From Boesenbergia rotunda (Eukaryota > Streptophyta > Magnoliopsida > Zingiberales > Zingiberaceae): a stretch of 64,000 nt of DNA. Positions 34,501 to 46,500 of the stretch are shown piece by piece. Location of the stretch: NCBI GenBank assembly GCA_024364735.1, contig JAGFNQ010006426.1, positions 288,740 to 352,739 on the forward strand, read 5' to 3'. The position numbers and the translations under genes were made by a program. Position 1 is the stretch's first letter. Each line of letters opens with the position of its first letter. The notes beneath the pieces are model-generated. The model was not told the DNA's origin and made no database searches. It saw nothing but the letters and a program-made list of their open reading frames with translations.

Positions 34501-37500
34501 CACCTATATCAACATGATATGCAAGGATCATAGATAATGCACCATAGCCTAGGTCCTAAAGGTATAGGTATCATATGCCAGGTATATCATAAACAGTATC
34601 AGCCAAGGTAGAGTAGGTATAAAATACTACATTACCCTACCGCTAAACATAGCATATCAAGCATATCAACTATGACTAATCTAAAAGATAAGTCAGAGGT
34701 ACCCGCCTCCGATGTAGAAGTCCGCATGACGAGAACCCCGTCCAAAATAATATTTGCGACAAGTGAATCAACGCAATGCCCTGCATCAAAACAAATAACA
34801 AATACAACTTAATTAATTGTATAATTTATTAACTGACCTAACCCAACCAACCAAGGTTGGATTCAATTTAGGTCTAACCTAAACCTAACTCAATCAACCA
34901 AATCTAATCCAGTGAACCAAAACCTCACAAGATCGAGAAAACCAAAACTAAAAATTTAGCTAACTCACCAAAACCAAAGCTAACCGGTAGAGGTCTGATC
35001 AGTTCACTCCCTCTACACACTATACAGATTCTACTCATCTCCAAATGGGAGCTCACGGCCAAAGTTCAGATCAGAGACAATAACTCCAATTCCAAGCCAA
35101 AACCAACCAATCGATCAACTAATTGTTCCACAGACAGAACAGAATTCAAAACTCAGAACTACCAAGAAGCTGCAGGATTCAAAGTGAAATCTAAACAGAA
35201 GAAGAACAGAAGGATTTCAAATCTGAGATTAATCAAGATCAACAACACAACACAGACCAACTCACCTGATCGGAGCCACGCACGCGAGAGGGAAGAACTC
35301 CCTGTTCAGAAACTGATCCACCGCAATCAACCAAACTCCCACTCAAAGCAGAAATCAAATCCCGACACGAGCACCGTGTGATCCAAGAACCGCAACCCCA
35401 ATAACACATGAACATAGATCGAAATCCAAACTCACGGGAAATCTATCTGATCAGAACAGAAGAATTCGATCATAGACCCAATCCCTCACCTCAGATGAGT
35501 CTGGCATCCCTTGCTCCGGCTCCGGTGATCACAGCCACGCTCCAGCACCCGATCCAACCCAAGGCCGACCAAGAAAACCCTAGATCAACCAATTCAGACT
35601 CAGGATCGAAATCGATTTGCGATCTACCTAAAGGATCATGACCAGAAACCCGAGATCGGAGATTAGGTTGAGTTTTCACAGCTTACCTCCTCGAAGATGC
35701 CGGCGACAACGTGATCTGCCAGAGGACGCGATCTGCCAGAGGAACGGAACAAGAACCTCCCCGTTGTCGACTATCCTGACGGCACAAGCTAAGGGGTCAC
35801 CGGCGCTGGTTCCGCGGCCCGTAGGTGGCGGCGAGAAGAACAACACGAAGAAAGAAATAGAGGAGAAGAAACAGAGGGGAGCTCGCGAGAGTTGGGGGAA
35901 AAATCGACTTAGGTCGGTTTCTACGAAAGGAAAAGGCGAAAACCAATATAATATACCAATGCCCTTTTGCATTTAGCCCCTCCCTATTCGGTCATTCTCA
36001 CAGCTGCCCTTATATTTCGGAACTTTTACATTTTAGTCCCTCAAAATTTCCGTATTTTGACAGCTTCTATCATCGCCTTATCAAATCCAAACTCTGGATA
36101 CTCTTCAAAAGTAAGAATAAGTCATTTTAATTGTTTAATTGCAATATCAATGCCTATATTTTCACCTTGAAGAAATTTACTCACAGTATTGATCGCATGC
36201 AACAACTTGTATCAAATTACCATGCTAAGCAATAATTCAAAATTTTCGAGTTCATATGTTGCCAATGATTCAACTTCACTCTTTGTTTTTGGATCTTTAC
36301 TCATTTGTGCCAAATCAAGTAAAGCATCTCTAATTTTTTATGTTTGTTCTTTTATAATTTCACGCTTTCAACATGACTTTCCCAACGAGTTTAAGACAAT
36401 GGCTTAACTATCAAGCCTTCTACACGATCTTTAAAAATTTTCCAACGCTTGGTAGAAGAGGAAAACAATGTATAAATACGTTGTATCACTCCAAACATAG
36501 ACATATCTTTGGAATAACAATTAGCCATATCACATAATGTCAAATTCAGACTATGACATCCACAAGGTGTATAAAAGGCTCTATGATTTATTTCAAGTAA
36601 TCTTTTTTGTACCCCATTATACTTTCCTCTCATATTAGATCCATTGTCATACCCTTGCTATCGTATATCATCAATATTAAGCTTGAGATCATTCAACACA
36701 TTTTTTAGTTCAGTAAAAAGTCCAAATCTAGAAGTATCATCCACTTTCAAAAAAACTACCCATTATTCTTCAACCACAATAGAGATTGTTGAATTATCCA
36801 CACAATGTATTACAAGAGACATTTGTTCCTCATGACTTATGTCGGGAGTGCAACCTAGTATAATTGAATAATATTTTGCTTTTTTGATTTCTCTCAAAAT
36901 TACAGTTTTTTCTTCATTTGCCAACATCTGAATCAATTCATTTTGAATTTTTGGACCAAGATATGTGTAATGTATCTCATGTGCTTGAATATGTCGTGCT
37001 CTTGCATTATTTGATCGAACTTAGCAATTATTTCAATCATTTGCAAAAAATTACCATTATTCTTAATATAAAGCTTTTCACAATTTCCTCGATATGCTAG
37101 ATTTTTTTTGCAAGTCTATAGGCAACAACAATTAACCTCTTTAACACTAATTTCCAATGCTCTTTTTCTTTATTAATTTCTATCTGAATGCTTTCATCAA
37201 TTGTCTTATTTTTTTTCAGTCATTTTTCCAATTCAGTCCATGTTGTCGTACAACCAATATGTTTCTTACTTCCTTCATGCTTTGTAAGACATCGAGTCAA
37301 ATTATGCCAATCCTTGTAGCCTTTAGTAGCTAATTGACTTATTGTATTCATGTTGTTGTGATTTATGAACAACTTACAACAAAAGCAAAATATTCTATCC
37401 AAAGAAGATGAATAAACTAGCCATTTTCTATCCTTTTTTTCTGCATTTTGTAGTATTCGTTCATAATGCAATGCATCAAAATGTCTACCAGTTTATCTTT

Positions 37501-40500
37501 AGGAAACAAGATGCCATCAATTCTAGTTGGACCCTTTTCCATTAAAAAATCTCTTAAATTTTGTTCAATTTTTTTTTTCATTTTCCAGGATCATCAATAT
37601 TCAAACGTGAAGGAATTTCTTGGTCTATAGTTTCAGGCTGAACATCAGAAACATTATCATTATCTTCTTCATCTAAGTCATTAACAATTTCTTGCTTAAC
37701 ACCTATCATGTTTTCAATCTTCTTTTCCATAACCATTTTGTCATTGATATTAAAGTATTTATTAATATCTGTTGCCTGACTTTGAATAAGTGCCTCTTTT
37801 GTTTTCTTTTTCTTTTGAGATCCAGATAAATATTTTGGAGGTATATTATACCTAAAAAATATTAAAAAACAATGGGTGAGAACTAAGAAATAAGAATACA
37901 TTATAAAAAAAAATAAATAAGAAGAAAGTAAAAGAGAAAAAGTTTAAAGAATGAAAAGCAAAAGAAAGGCGAGCTAAAGAAAGACAAAAAACAAAAAGAA
38001 TACATTCAGGGTAAAAAAGAAGAGAATTTTACTTGAGGCTTTGTCGTTTTGTGCAATTTGGGAAGAACTTTATGTCCTGGTTATGCTGGATTTGTCCACT
38101 TCACTTCCCCTATAGGTTCCAGACAATATAAGGATAATAAGTGTTTGCAAAAGAACACATCTAAATCGAAAAGCTCAATTTTTAGTGTGAGGTAGGCAGA
38201 ACTTTGCAAGGGATTTTATCTATCAGAAGCATATCTAAGTAAAAGTAAAGAAACACTCAAGAAGGGAGTAGGGACTAGGGATACCTAAAAAATGATGACT
38301 CATCAGATTCACTACTAAACGGGTTATTTTCGTGTCTATCTGGATACCAATGAGTTGTTGGATCTCTCCTGCTCTTCCTGCAAAAGAGGCGTAAATCCTT
38401 TTCCAGCTCGCTTTCAGGCGCAACAAGCTAACTAATTTAATAACGCAAAAACAAACTAATCGAATTGAATTGGATGGAGTTAATTGGAATTAAGTAGGAG
38501 CAGGAGCACTAAATTCTCGATCTTATCATAGACATATCTTTTGGGAAGAGATTGATTATCATACAAGGGAATAACTTGACCTAAACTAATAGAAACAGAA
38601 TATGAGTCAGGTAATTGCATCTCATATCCAATAGTAAACTTGACATATTCAGAACCAAGATTGTAAGCTATTGAGTAAAGGCAAGGGCAAAAACTTCACA
38701 ATCAATTGCTCAAGGGTTGGGTTCCATAAAATTGGTTGAAACATAGAGAGATCCGAGATAAGGTTTATTACATGTAATTGATTCGATATTACTTTGTAAA
38801 CGATACCAAAGTTCAAAATCATAATAAGATTCAGAATGATTGAAATCGCGTTTTTTAGAACTATAACAACCATGAAACACAAACTGAGAACCTATAAAAG
38901 ATGAATCGGAGCATAACCCCAACACCTTTAAAAGTAAGATGTGAAGTATCTTTTGGCATTTATATTAGGTTGGCAAAAAAATCCAAATATATATTTTTAG
39001 AGTGGACATCTTTAGTCTTTTACTTTAAGAATACAATTCTTCTATCCCAATCGAAGATCCAGTTAAATTTTGGATAATTGACTTTATTGGTGATCATGTC
39101 ATTCTCTTATTTCAGTATCAAGATTAAAACTTAAATCATGGTAGATTAAAGGTCAAACGGTCTTCCAATGGACAAGTAACTGAAACCATTTACAAGTCAT
39201 CAGCCACCCCAGCCAAGTAAGAAAGATGAGTGATTTGAACCGTAAAACTTTTCAGAAGGGGGCAAACTGAGGCTTCATATAATAGAGACAGTATCTGATC
39301 TTGCATCCAATGGACATCTATAGATTCTAGATTTCTAGTGGAGAGTTCGATGTGGAGAGAAGCCTGAAGAGATGGATGAAGCATAGATAGGTACAAGAAG
39401 AATGTGAGAACTTTTAACCTGTAAAAGGAAACATCCTATACTAGATGGTGATGAAGCAGATAGTTATTGTTTAAGCATTAGGCAAAGTTGATCAACATGC
39501 TAGTCTGGGGTAGTGAACGTGATTGCATCAACATAGTTTCATTTCTTGTTTTTTCATAAAATACATCATTTAGGTAAAAGGCTCTTGATCTTTAACAAAA
39601 TTTCAAAACACATCATTTAGTAAAAAAGCAAGAGAAGTTGATCGCACAAAACACACAACACATTACACACAACGCTTCAAAAGCAAGAGAAGTAGAGAAC
39701 TAACGCCATAAGCAATAGCAACGGTGTTGATCGGAAACAAAAGCTTGTTAGAAAGCTCTCAAGTAAAATTAGAAGATGATCGGAAATAAATATTGATCGG
39801 AAACTTACCTAAGAGCTATGATAGAGAGTGTGAATTCGCAGCGTGAAACTTAACGTGAATGACGTGACGCTTTTCGTGTACACGTCCGATTGCCGCTTGG
39901 ACAGTGGTGGCGGCTTCTGCCCCGAACCAAACTATACCCCGGGGGGCACGGTGAATCTATCGAAGATTGCTACAATTGGGTTTCACATTGAGTTTCACGC
40001 TGCGAATTCACGTTGTGTATCATTTTTGCTTACCAAAATAGAAGAAGGATAGAAGAAGCTACTATCGCCGACACCCGATAGTGATGAGGAGGATCGACGA
40101 AATTAGGGCGAGAGCTGGATTCACTAGATTAGGAGGATCGGCGACCGGCGATCGACGACGGCGTGATCAGCGACATTAGGGAAGGATAGGCTAAATTTTA
40201 ATATTAAATAACATATTAAATTATTAAATTTTTTGGACCCTTTTAAAACCTGGGCCTGAGGCGAGTGCCTCCTTGGCCTCACCTCAAGTCCGGGCCTGTT
40301 CTTAACAACTGTTTAAATTATTCTTTATGAGACAACATAGTTATTTCTTGATATTGATTATGTATGCACCTCTGTACCCATGACAAAGCTTAACACTTGG
40401 GTTCTGCAGTTCAACATCTATATCAGTATGCATTAACATAATTGCATTTTTTTTTATTAATCATATTGTATAATCCCTTAGTAATCAATTATTGTTCTCT

Positions 40501-43500
40501 TTAGTCTGGTACATTGAAGTTTTCACCCCTAGGCGTCATTTTGTAGTTTTTATCATTTTCTGTAATTAGTTCTGATATCTCATATTCATGATCTTCCTTG
40601 TATATTTGAGCCATTTTTACTTTTGTCCCGCTGGAATTGTTCAATGATTGTCGATATAGTTCAATCCTTGTTTTCTTTTTGGATTTCTGGTCACAAAATT
40701 CTACTTATTTATCATTTGTTTCTGCAGCTATCATATCAAATCGTGGATTCTATGATTTGGCTTGGAATACGGGATATGATAAATGAATTCAGGAAAAAAA
40801 AGTTGAAACTGCGACCTGTCACTTACTTAAGTGGTGCACAAGCTTCTACTTCTGACATACCTCATGGGTATATCTGGAGCCCCCATCTTGTTCCAAAACC
40901 AAAAGGTCTCTTTGTTTTCACCATCATATATAATCTTTTGGTTTGATTACTCAAACACATACAGTGACAAAAATCTCTTATCCAACTTTAATAGCTCTGC
41001 ATGTGTTTGGTGTCTCTCAATCCGTTTCATATTTTTTCGTTCTCAGCTAACAGCTGAATGATGATATAAATTTTTTTATCTTAATGATCAATGCAGTGAA
41101 AGAAGTTAGCCAAAATGACTATTTGTATTATTGAAAATACACCCACTCATCATCAACAATGCTTTTGATGTGGCTAGCTTCAGTGTGATGATTTATGATT
41201 GTGGTTACTCATTTTCAGATTGGGGCTCAAAAATTGACGTGGTTGGGTTTTGCTTCCTTGACCTTGCATCCAATTATGAACCCCCTAAAGATCTTGTGGA
41301 ATGGCTTGAAGCTGGTGAAAAACCTATTTACATTGGGTTTGGTAGCCTTGTATGTCAATTTGTTCTTTTGAGATGCTTTAGCCTCTCTTGATTCTTATGC
41401 TTGCTCTCCGATAAAGTTTTACGTTTTTACATGCCTTTTGTAAACATTGCCAATTTTATTTGCATTTCATCTCACCATAAAGTAAGTTTTCTACTGGACG
41501 GGCACCTGTCTGGGGTTTGTGGCAGTAAGATCAGCATCCTGCACTGCAAAATTGCAAATATTAGTTAGCTTCTAGTAGCTTAAACTTTTGAAGCAGTGAT
41601 TATAGTAGGTTAATCAAATCATTACATGGTATTAGTGCACGTGTTACGCATCTAAAACCTCCACCTGCAATTTATTTGGTTATTCACCTGTACTCGATTA
41701 TTATGCTTATTCCCCTAGTGATATTATTGTACAGCTTTGGCTCTCCTGCTTGGTTCCATTCCACCATCTTAGCTTATTGTCCAAACTTAATTGTTTTCAA
41801 CCATGAGGTTTAGTATCTTAAGCTCTTGTGGTTATAGCATTTGGTCAAATTTAGTTGAAAGCTTTATATGAGAGTAAATTATCCACTTTGGCCAATATTT
41901 GGCTTATTAACCAAATTTAACATAAGTTAATGAACATATTATAATATCTTATTATAATATCTAATAACTTTTTTCTACTTGATAGGGTTGTTGACAACAT
42001 AGGGTTTTTAAGAACAAACACCTGGATATATCAACTTATATTAATTTTGATTAAATTAGTGGCAAAAAAGACAATTCACTCGCCCTCGGCGCCCCCATCA
42101 ACCTGTCCCAGGACCAACACGGAGGAGGTAAATTACGAGGGCTATTAGTCCGGATACTGTGGCTAGTGCGTGGGGAGGCAGACACACTGGCTTTGTCAGG
42201 TTTTGACCCCCAAACCTCAAGGTGACAACACTCACGTCCTAACAATTAGTCCATCCCGTGGGGACTTGATTGAATTAGTAATTCATACTGAAATGGATAT
42301 TTTAGAAAATATGGAAGGAACATGTAATGCTGATAAGTCAAGTGGTATATATATAATTTATGCCTAAAAGTATCTGAAATCTTGGTTCTGAATCACAACG
42401 GTTTCTTCTTCTGCAAATTGTGATTCTACTCAATGAGTTATTTTATTCTAGTGGCAGTGTTTCCTTTGTTTTAACTTTTACTGTCTGCACTAGGTATCAG
42501 AATATATTAGTTATGCTTGAATGATAGATATATGCCAGTTCCATATAATCAAAAACTTAATTAGAGTAGACGCAAACTGAGAGAGAAAACATTATTATTA
42601 TTTTTTTCCATAGAAAGGATTTCAATCTTATGTATATACCTTTAGACCTAACTAATTTTTCAAAAAATACAGTTACAAAAGTCTGTTCTTCTTATTATTC
42701 TTAACAATATCACTAATTAACCAATTGGAAATATTATTAATTATTTCTTAAATTCCTCTTTTATAGGCTTTTATAAAAATTTGTTCTCATTAAGACCAAA
42801 TAAAATTATAATAGGTGTACTCAAATTTATAGAAAATAGAATAAAATGATAATTTTGACCTTTAGAAAATTAAAAAAAAACATCATAGTTCCTATACAGA
42901 CTTTAAATATAGATATCTATTTTCTTTCGTCCATTATGAAGATGTTTGACCTTCATGATGGTTAGTTTCAATGGGAGTTCCGGTTTTTCTTCATTTAAAG
43001 TCTTATATGGAGTTTTACGAGTATGGATTCTTTTTTATTCGAGTGTTTTCTGTATATAGCCTGTTCAAGAACCTCAAAAAATGACTGAGATAATTGTGGA
43101 AGCGTTGAGAATAACTGGACAACGAGGCATCATTAACAAGGGATGGGGTGGACTTGGGAACTGTAAGTTTATTTTCTGTATAACTGATTTATTTGGGCTT
43201 TTTCCTAAAGCTTAATCTGCTCCTTTGTTATCGGTTTTTTTATATTATTTTTAGTGGCAGAACCAAAGGACTACGTGTATCTACTTGATAATGTTCCTCA
43301 TGATTGGTTGTTCCTGCAGTGCAAGGCAGTGGTAAGCCTTCCATTGGCATGTCCTTATGTTGGTTTTGTTAGCTGCGGATTGGATCAACGAATGTGCCCT
43401 TAGAATTGAAAAAAAAAGAAAGATAAAAACAACATAGCCGTGCCAAATTGTTGAATATATTCCACAATCATTATTTAAACACATTCAAGCATCTATTTTT

Positions 43501-46500
43501 ACACATTCTTGGGATTGGCTGCATCGATAGTTAGAATATTGTCTCACAACTTGACCATTGTGGTGAAAATAGTATCTCATAATTACATTCAATAATGGTG
43601 TCAAGGTTTAAAATATCATGCTGTGTCGCCTAGTATGGGTGAAATATTTTGTTCCGCCCATCGACTGAAATCGACACCAGCATGCCCGAGGCACTGCGAC
43701 CATGGAGGCGTAGCGCGCGTCGTGCTGCTATCGCGGAGGCCTTGTAATGACCTTGCGGTTGCCGCGGAGGCCTCGTGATGACCTCGCAACTGTCGTGGAG
43801 GCCTCGCGATGACTGTGTGGCTGTTGTGGAGGCCACTCATGATGGCCTCGTGATCGCCACGGAGGCTATGCGCAAGCCTTGCGACCGCCGTAGAGGCCAA
43901 GCGTAGGCTTTGTGACCTCTGCGGTGTCTCACGATGGCCTTGCAGGCTTTGCGACTCGCGCGGGCCTCATGGCTGCTGCAGATGCCACACGCGGGCCTCA
44001 AGTTCGCTGACAGTGCACGTGGAGCAGTAGAAAGGAGGATGACTAAATTAAAAAAACTTAAGTTATTAATTTCAATCTACTCCTAGATATAGTTGGGATA
44101 ATTTAAATAGTCTTAATTAAACCTTAATAAAATTATCCTCTTAATTTAATATATATTTTAAATATTTAATTTTTAGTTTATTTATTTTATATTTAAAAAA
44201 TATTGAAATCATATTGACACAGTACAATACAGTATCGAAACGTATCGTTCCGATCGAGGATCTAAACCGGCACGGATTGAGATTTTAAAATGGTGCTACA
44301 TTTTGCTGTTTCACGTTTATGAATACCCCTGGATGTCATGATTGTAATACATTCGACAATGGTAGAGGAGGGGGGGGGGGGGGGGGGACGAGCGTGAAAT
44401 AAAAAAAAAAAGGAGAAGAGATATAGAAACTCACATATTCTTAATACTTCAAGCTTAATTACAATTCCCCAGGTAGAGACCAAGGATCGCTTGTGTTCTC
44501 TGCGAGGGTTTACCTTCCCTTCTTATAGAGAGGAGGGTGAGAGATGCCGAGTGCTCATTGAGCCCCATCGTCACATATTCTATCGTCCTCTGATAAGGGG
44601 GAATCTACTTTACACGCTACCCAGATCACTTTACAGCTTGTGATTTGTCCTTTGCGATAAGAAAGGAATCTACATTATTACCTTTACCGCTTCTTCTGAT
44701 AAGGAGGAGTCTTAATTATTGCCGACAAGGGGTAGGGGATGCATCCTTTGATTCTTTACGGGTCCATCACTTCCGCAAAGTATTCTTTTACAGCTGGAAA
44801 GAATCCATCCGTCTGAAAGCATCATGTAATAGATTTGCAGCTGTTGCCAGCTGTTCATCTATTTGTTTGGTAGCTGGATACCAATCCGACCACCAGTTGT
44901 CAGATGTACTCATTTTTTGGCATTCTTCCTTCTTCATTGAGTGTAGCAGCCTGAGCTGCTGGAGGGAGTTAGCTGCCTGTACTGCTGCCTGCTGTTGCAG
45001 TTGATGGAGTTGGAAGCCGATTTTGGAATATTCGCTGAGGGGGAGTGGCTGTCGTTGGTCTTGCAGGAGTTGTTGATATTTCTTAGCGAGGCCGATAGGG
45101 TCAGGAGGACTTGCGTCATCTGGACTTGTGCTCCTGCATTGGACTTCTCTTGTATTTCTTGGAGAGCTGGTGCCACCAATTCTAATTTATCGAGGATTTT
45201 CTCCGGCCATTCTCGTGATGGTTTATTACTGGATGATTTTCCAAAGAAATTGATAATGGTGATAGTCCGTTCGGATTATTAACTCCTTTTTATCAAGATA
45301 ATAAATTTTTAACGCCTCCAGTGAATTCATTACTGCATGGATCTTGGCGTCAATAGTAGACTTGATGGGGGAGAACTTGCCACTTGCATAGGTGCAAATT
45401 CTTTCTGTTGCTTTTGGATCAAACTTGTTTCGTTTCCATTTCCAGATGCCACCCCATCCTTCCATGCACCCATCTACTTCAAGAATAATATAACAGTCTT
45501 CAGGAGGAACTTCCAGATTTGGTAAGTTCTGGACTGTACTCTCGATCTGTTGGATTAAGGCCCAATCCTATGCATTTATTCTTTTATCGCCTGTTGGGCT
45601 ACTCTTTGCATAAAGTGGGCTTAGGAATCTTCCCAGGTTTGGAATATAATTTCTGGCGTAATTAAGAAGACCATGCCAAGACCGCATCCCATGTTTTGTC
45701 ATTAAGTCTTTGTTACAAAAATCCGCGATCTTTTTAATAATGTGAGGTTGCAATGTGATCTTCTAATTACCAATAATTGCTTCGAGAAACTCCACTTTTG
45801 GGACCGCAATTTTCATTTTGGTAGGGCTGAGTAGTAAACCATGCTTCTGCCAAAATATCATCAATACATACGGCTAGAAATTCTCCGGTACCTTTAAAAC
45901 AGTTATCCATTTTTCTCTGAAAGATGACTGGACTGTTTTTTAGACCAAATGGCTATACCAGCCACTCATATAAGCCATTGGGTACCCAGAAAGCCGTCCA
46001 TTCAATAGAGTCCGGATGCATCACGACTTGATGAACACCGCTTTTAAGGTCAAATTTAGAATAAATCTTGCTGCTACTGACCTTGCGGAGAATTGTATTA
46101 ATTCCGGGAAGGCTATATTGATCTTTATTTGTAAGATCATTTAGTCGTTTATAATTGAATACCATACGCTCCTTTCGTTCGACCTCTTTGCCTTTCTTTG
46201 GGTCAATAGAAGTACCGGAATTGACAATGATAGCAGTTGTGCGATGCCTGCTCTTACTAGGCCTTATAACTCCCAATTTTAGTAAAGCATCAACATGCCT
46301 TGTAAAAGCCTCCTTCTGCTGGGGAGTCAGGTGCTTCAAAGGCCTATCTTCGATAATAAAATCAGGATTTTTGATGTCCAAATAACAGAGTACTTTGTTC
46401 TTGAACCAGTGCAAGAGGGGATTTTCCCCTATAAATCCCTGATTTTTTAATTTTGTCAGTGGAGACTTGAACTGCTCTTTAAACCTTTGTGAAGTCTCTT

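Larger units (their letters stand above)
32054..37901 (-). pseudogene. hAT-1 transposase (TTF zinc-finger / MYM1-like type), disrupted
   Basis: Pieces on the minus strand, in protein order: a Lys/Glu-rich N-terminus (37901-37578); a TTF-type zinc finger with RKWLVYSSS and FCFCCKLF (37471-37220); a central catalytic-region remnant (36850-36390) including CGCHSLNLTLCDMANC; and a C-terminal dimerisation domain (32626-32054) with TVAYAKRSFSKLKLIK, the hAT family hallmark. Stops and frame changes separate the pieces. A large insertion (32732-36062) splits the region between AMIEA and EAKQMAEE. The protein cannot be made intact. It once catalysed cut-and-paste transposition of hAT-1 and probably hAT-2. 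Confidence 0.85.
31660..40298 (-). mobile_element. hAT-1, an 8.6-kb hAT element inserted in UGT80 intron 7
   Basis: The left end begins CAGTGCTC. The right end, reverse-complemented, begins CAGGCCCG. Both are flanked by the identical 8-mer TTCTTAAC (31652-31659 and 40299-40306), the length expected for hAT. Inside is a minus-strand transposase relic, split by a 3.3-kb unit flanked by GCTTC (32732-36062), and a MITE (39832-40009). Subtract the element and intron 7 shrinks from 9.8 to about 1.15 kb. Terminal repeats are weak beyond the first bases, so boundary calling leans on the TSD. Confidence 0.82.

Noticed and set aside
44370..44387. Run of about 18 G as a regulatory G-quadruplex
   Set aside because: A simple homopolymer next to an A-run, prone to sequencing error; similar runs occur at 18761 (C) and 52326 (G).
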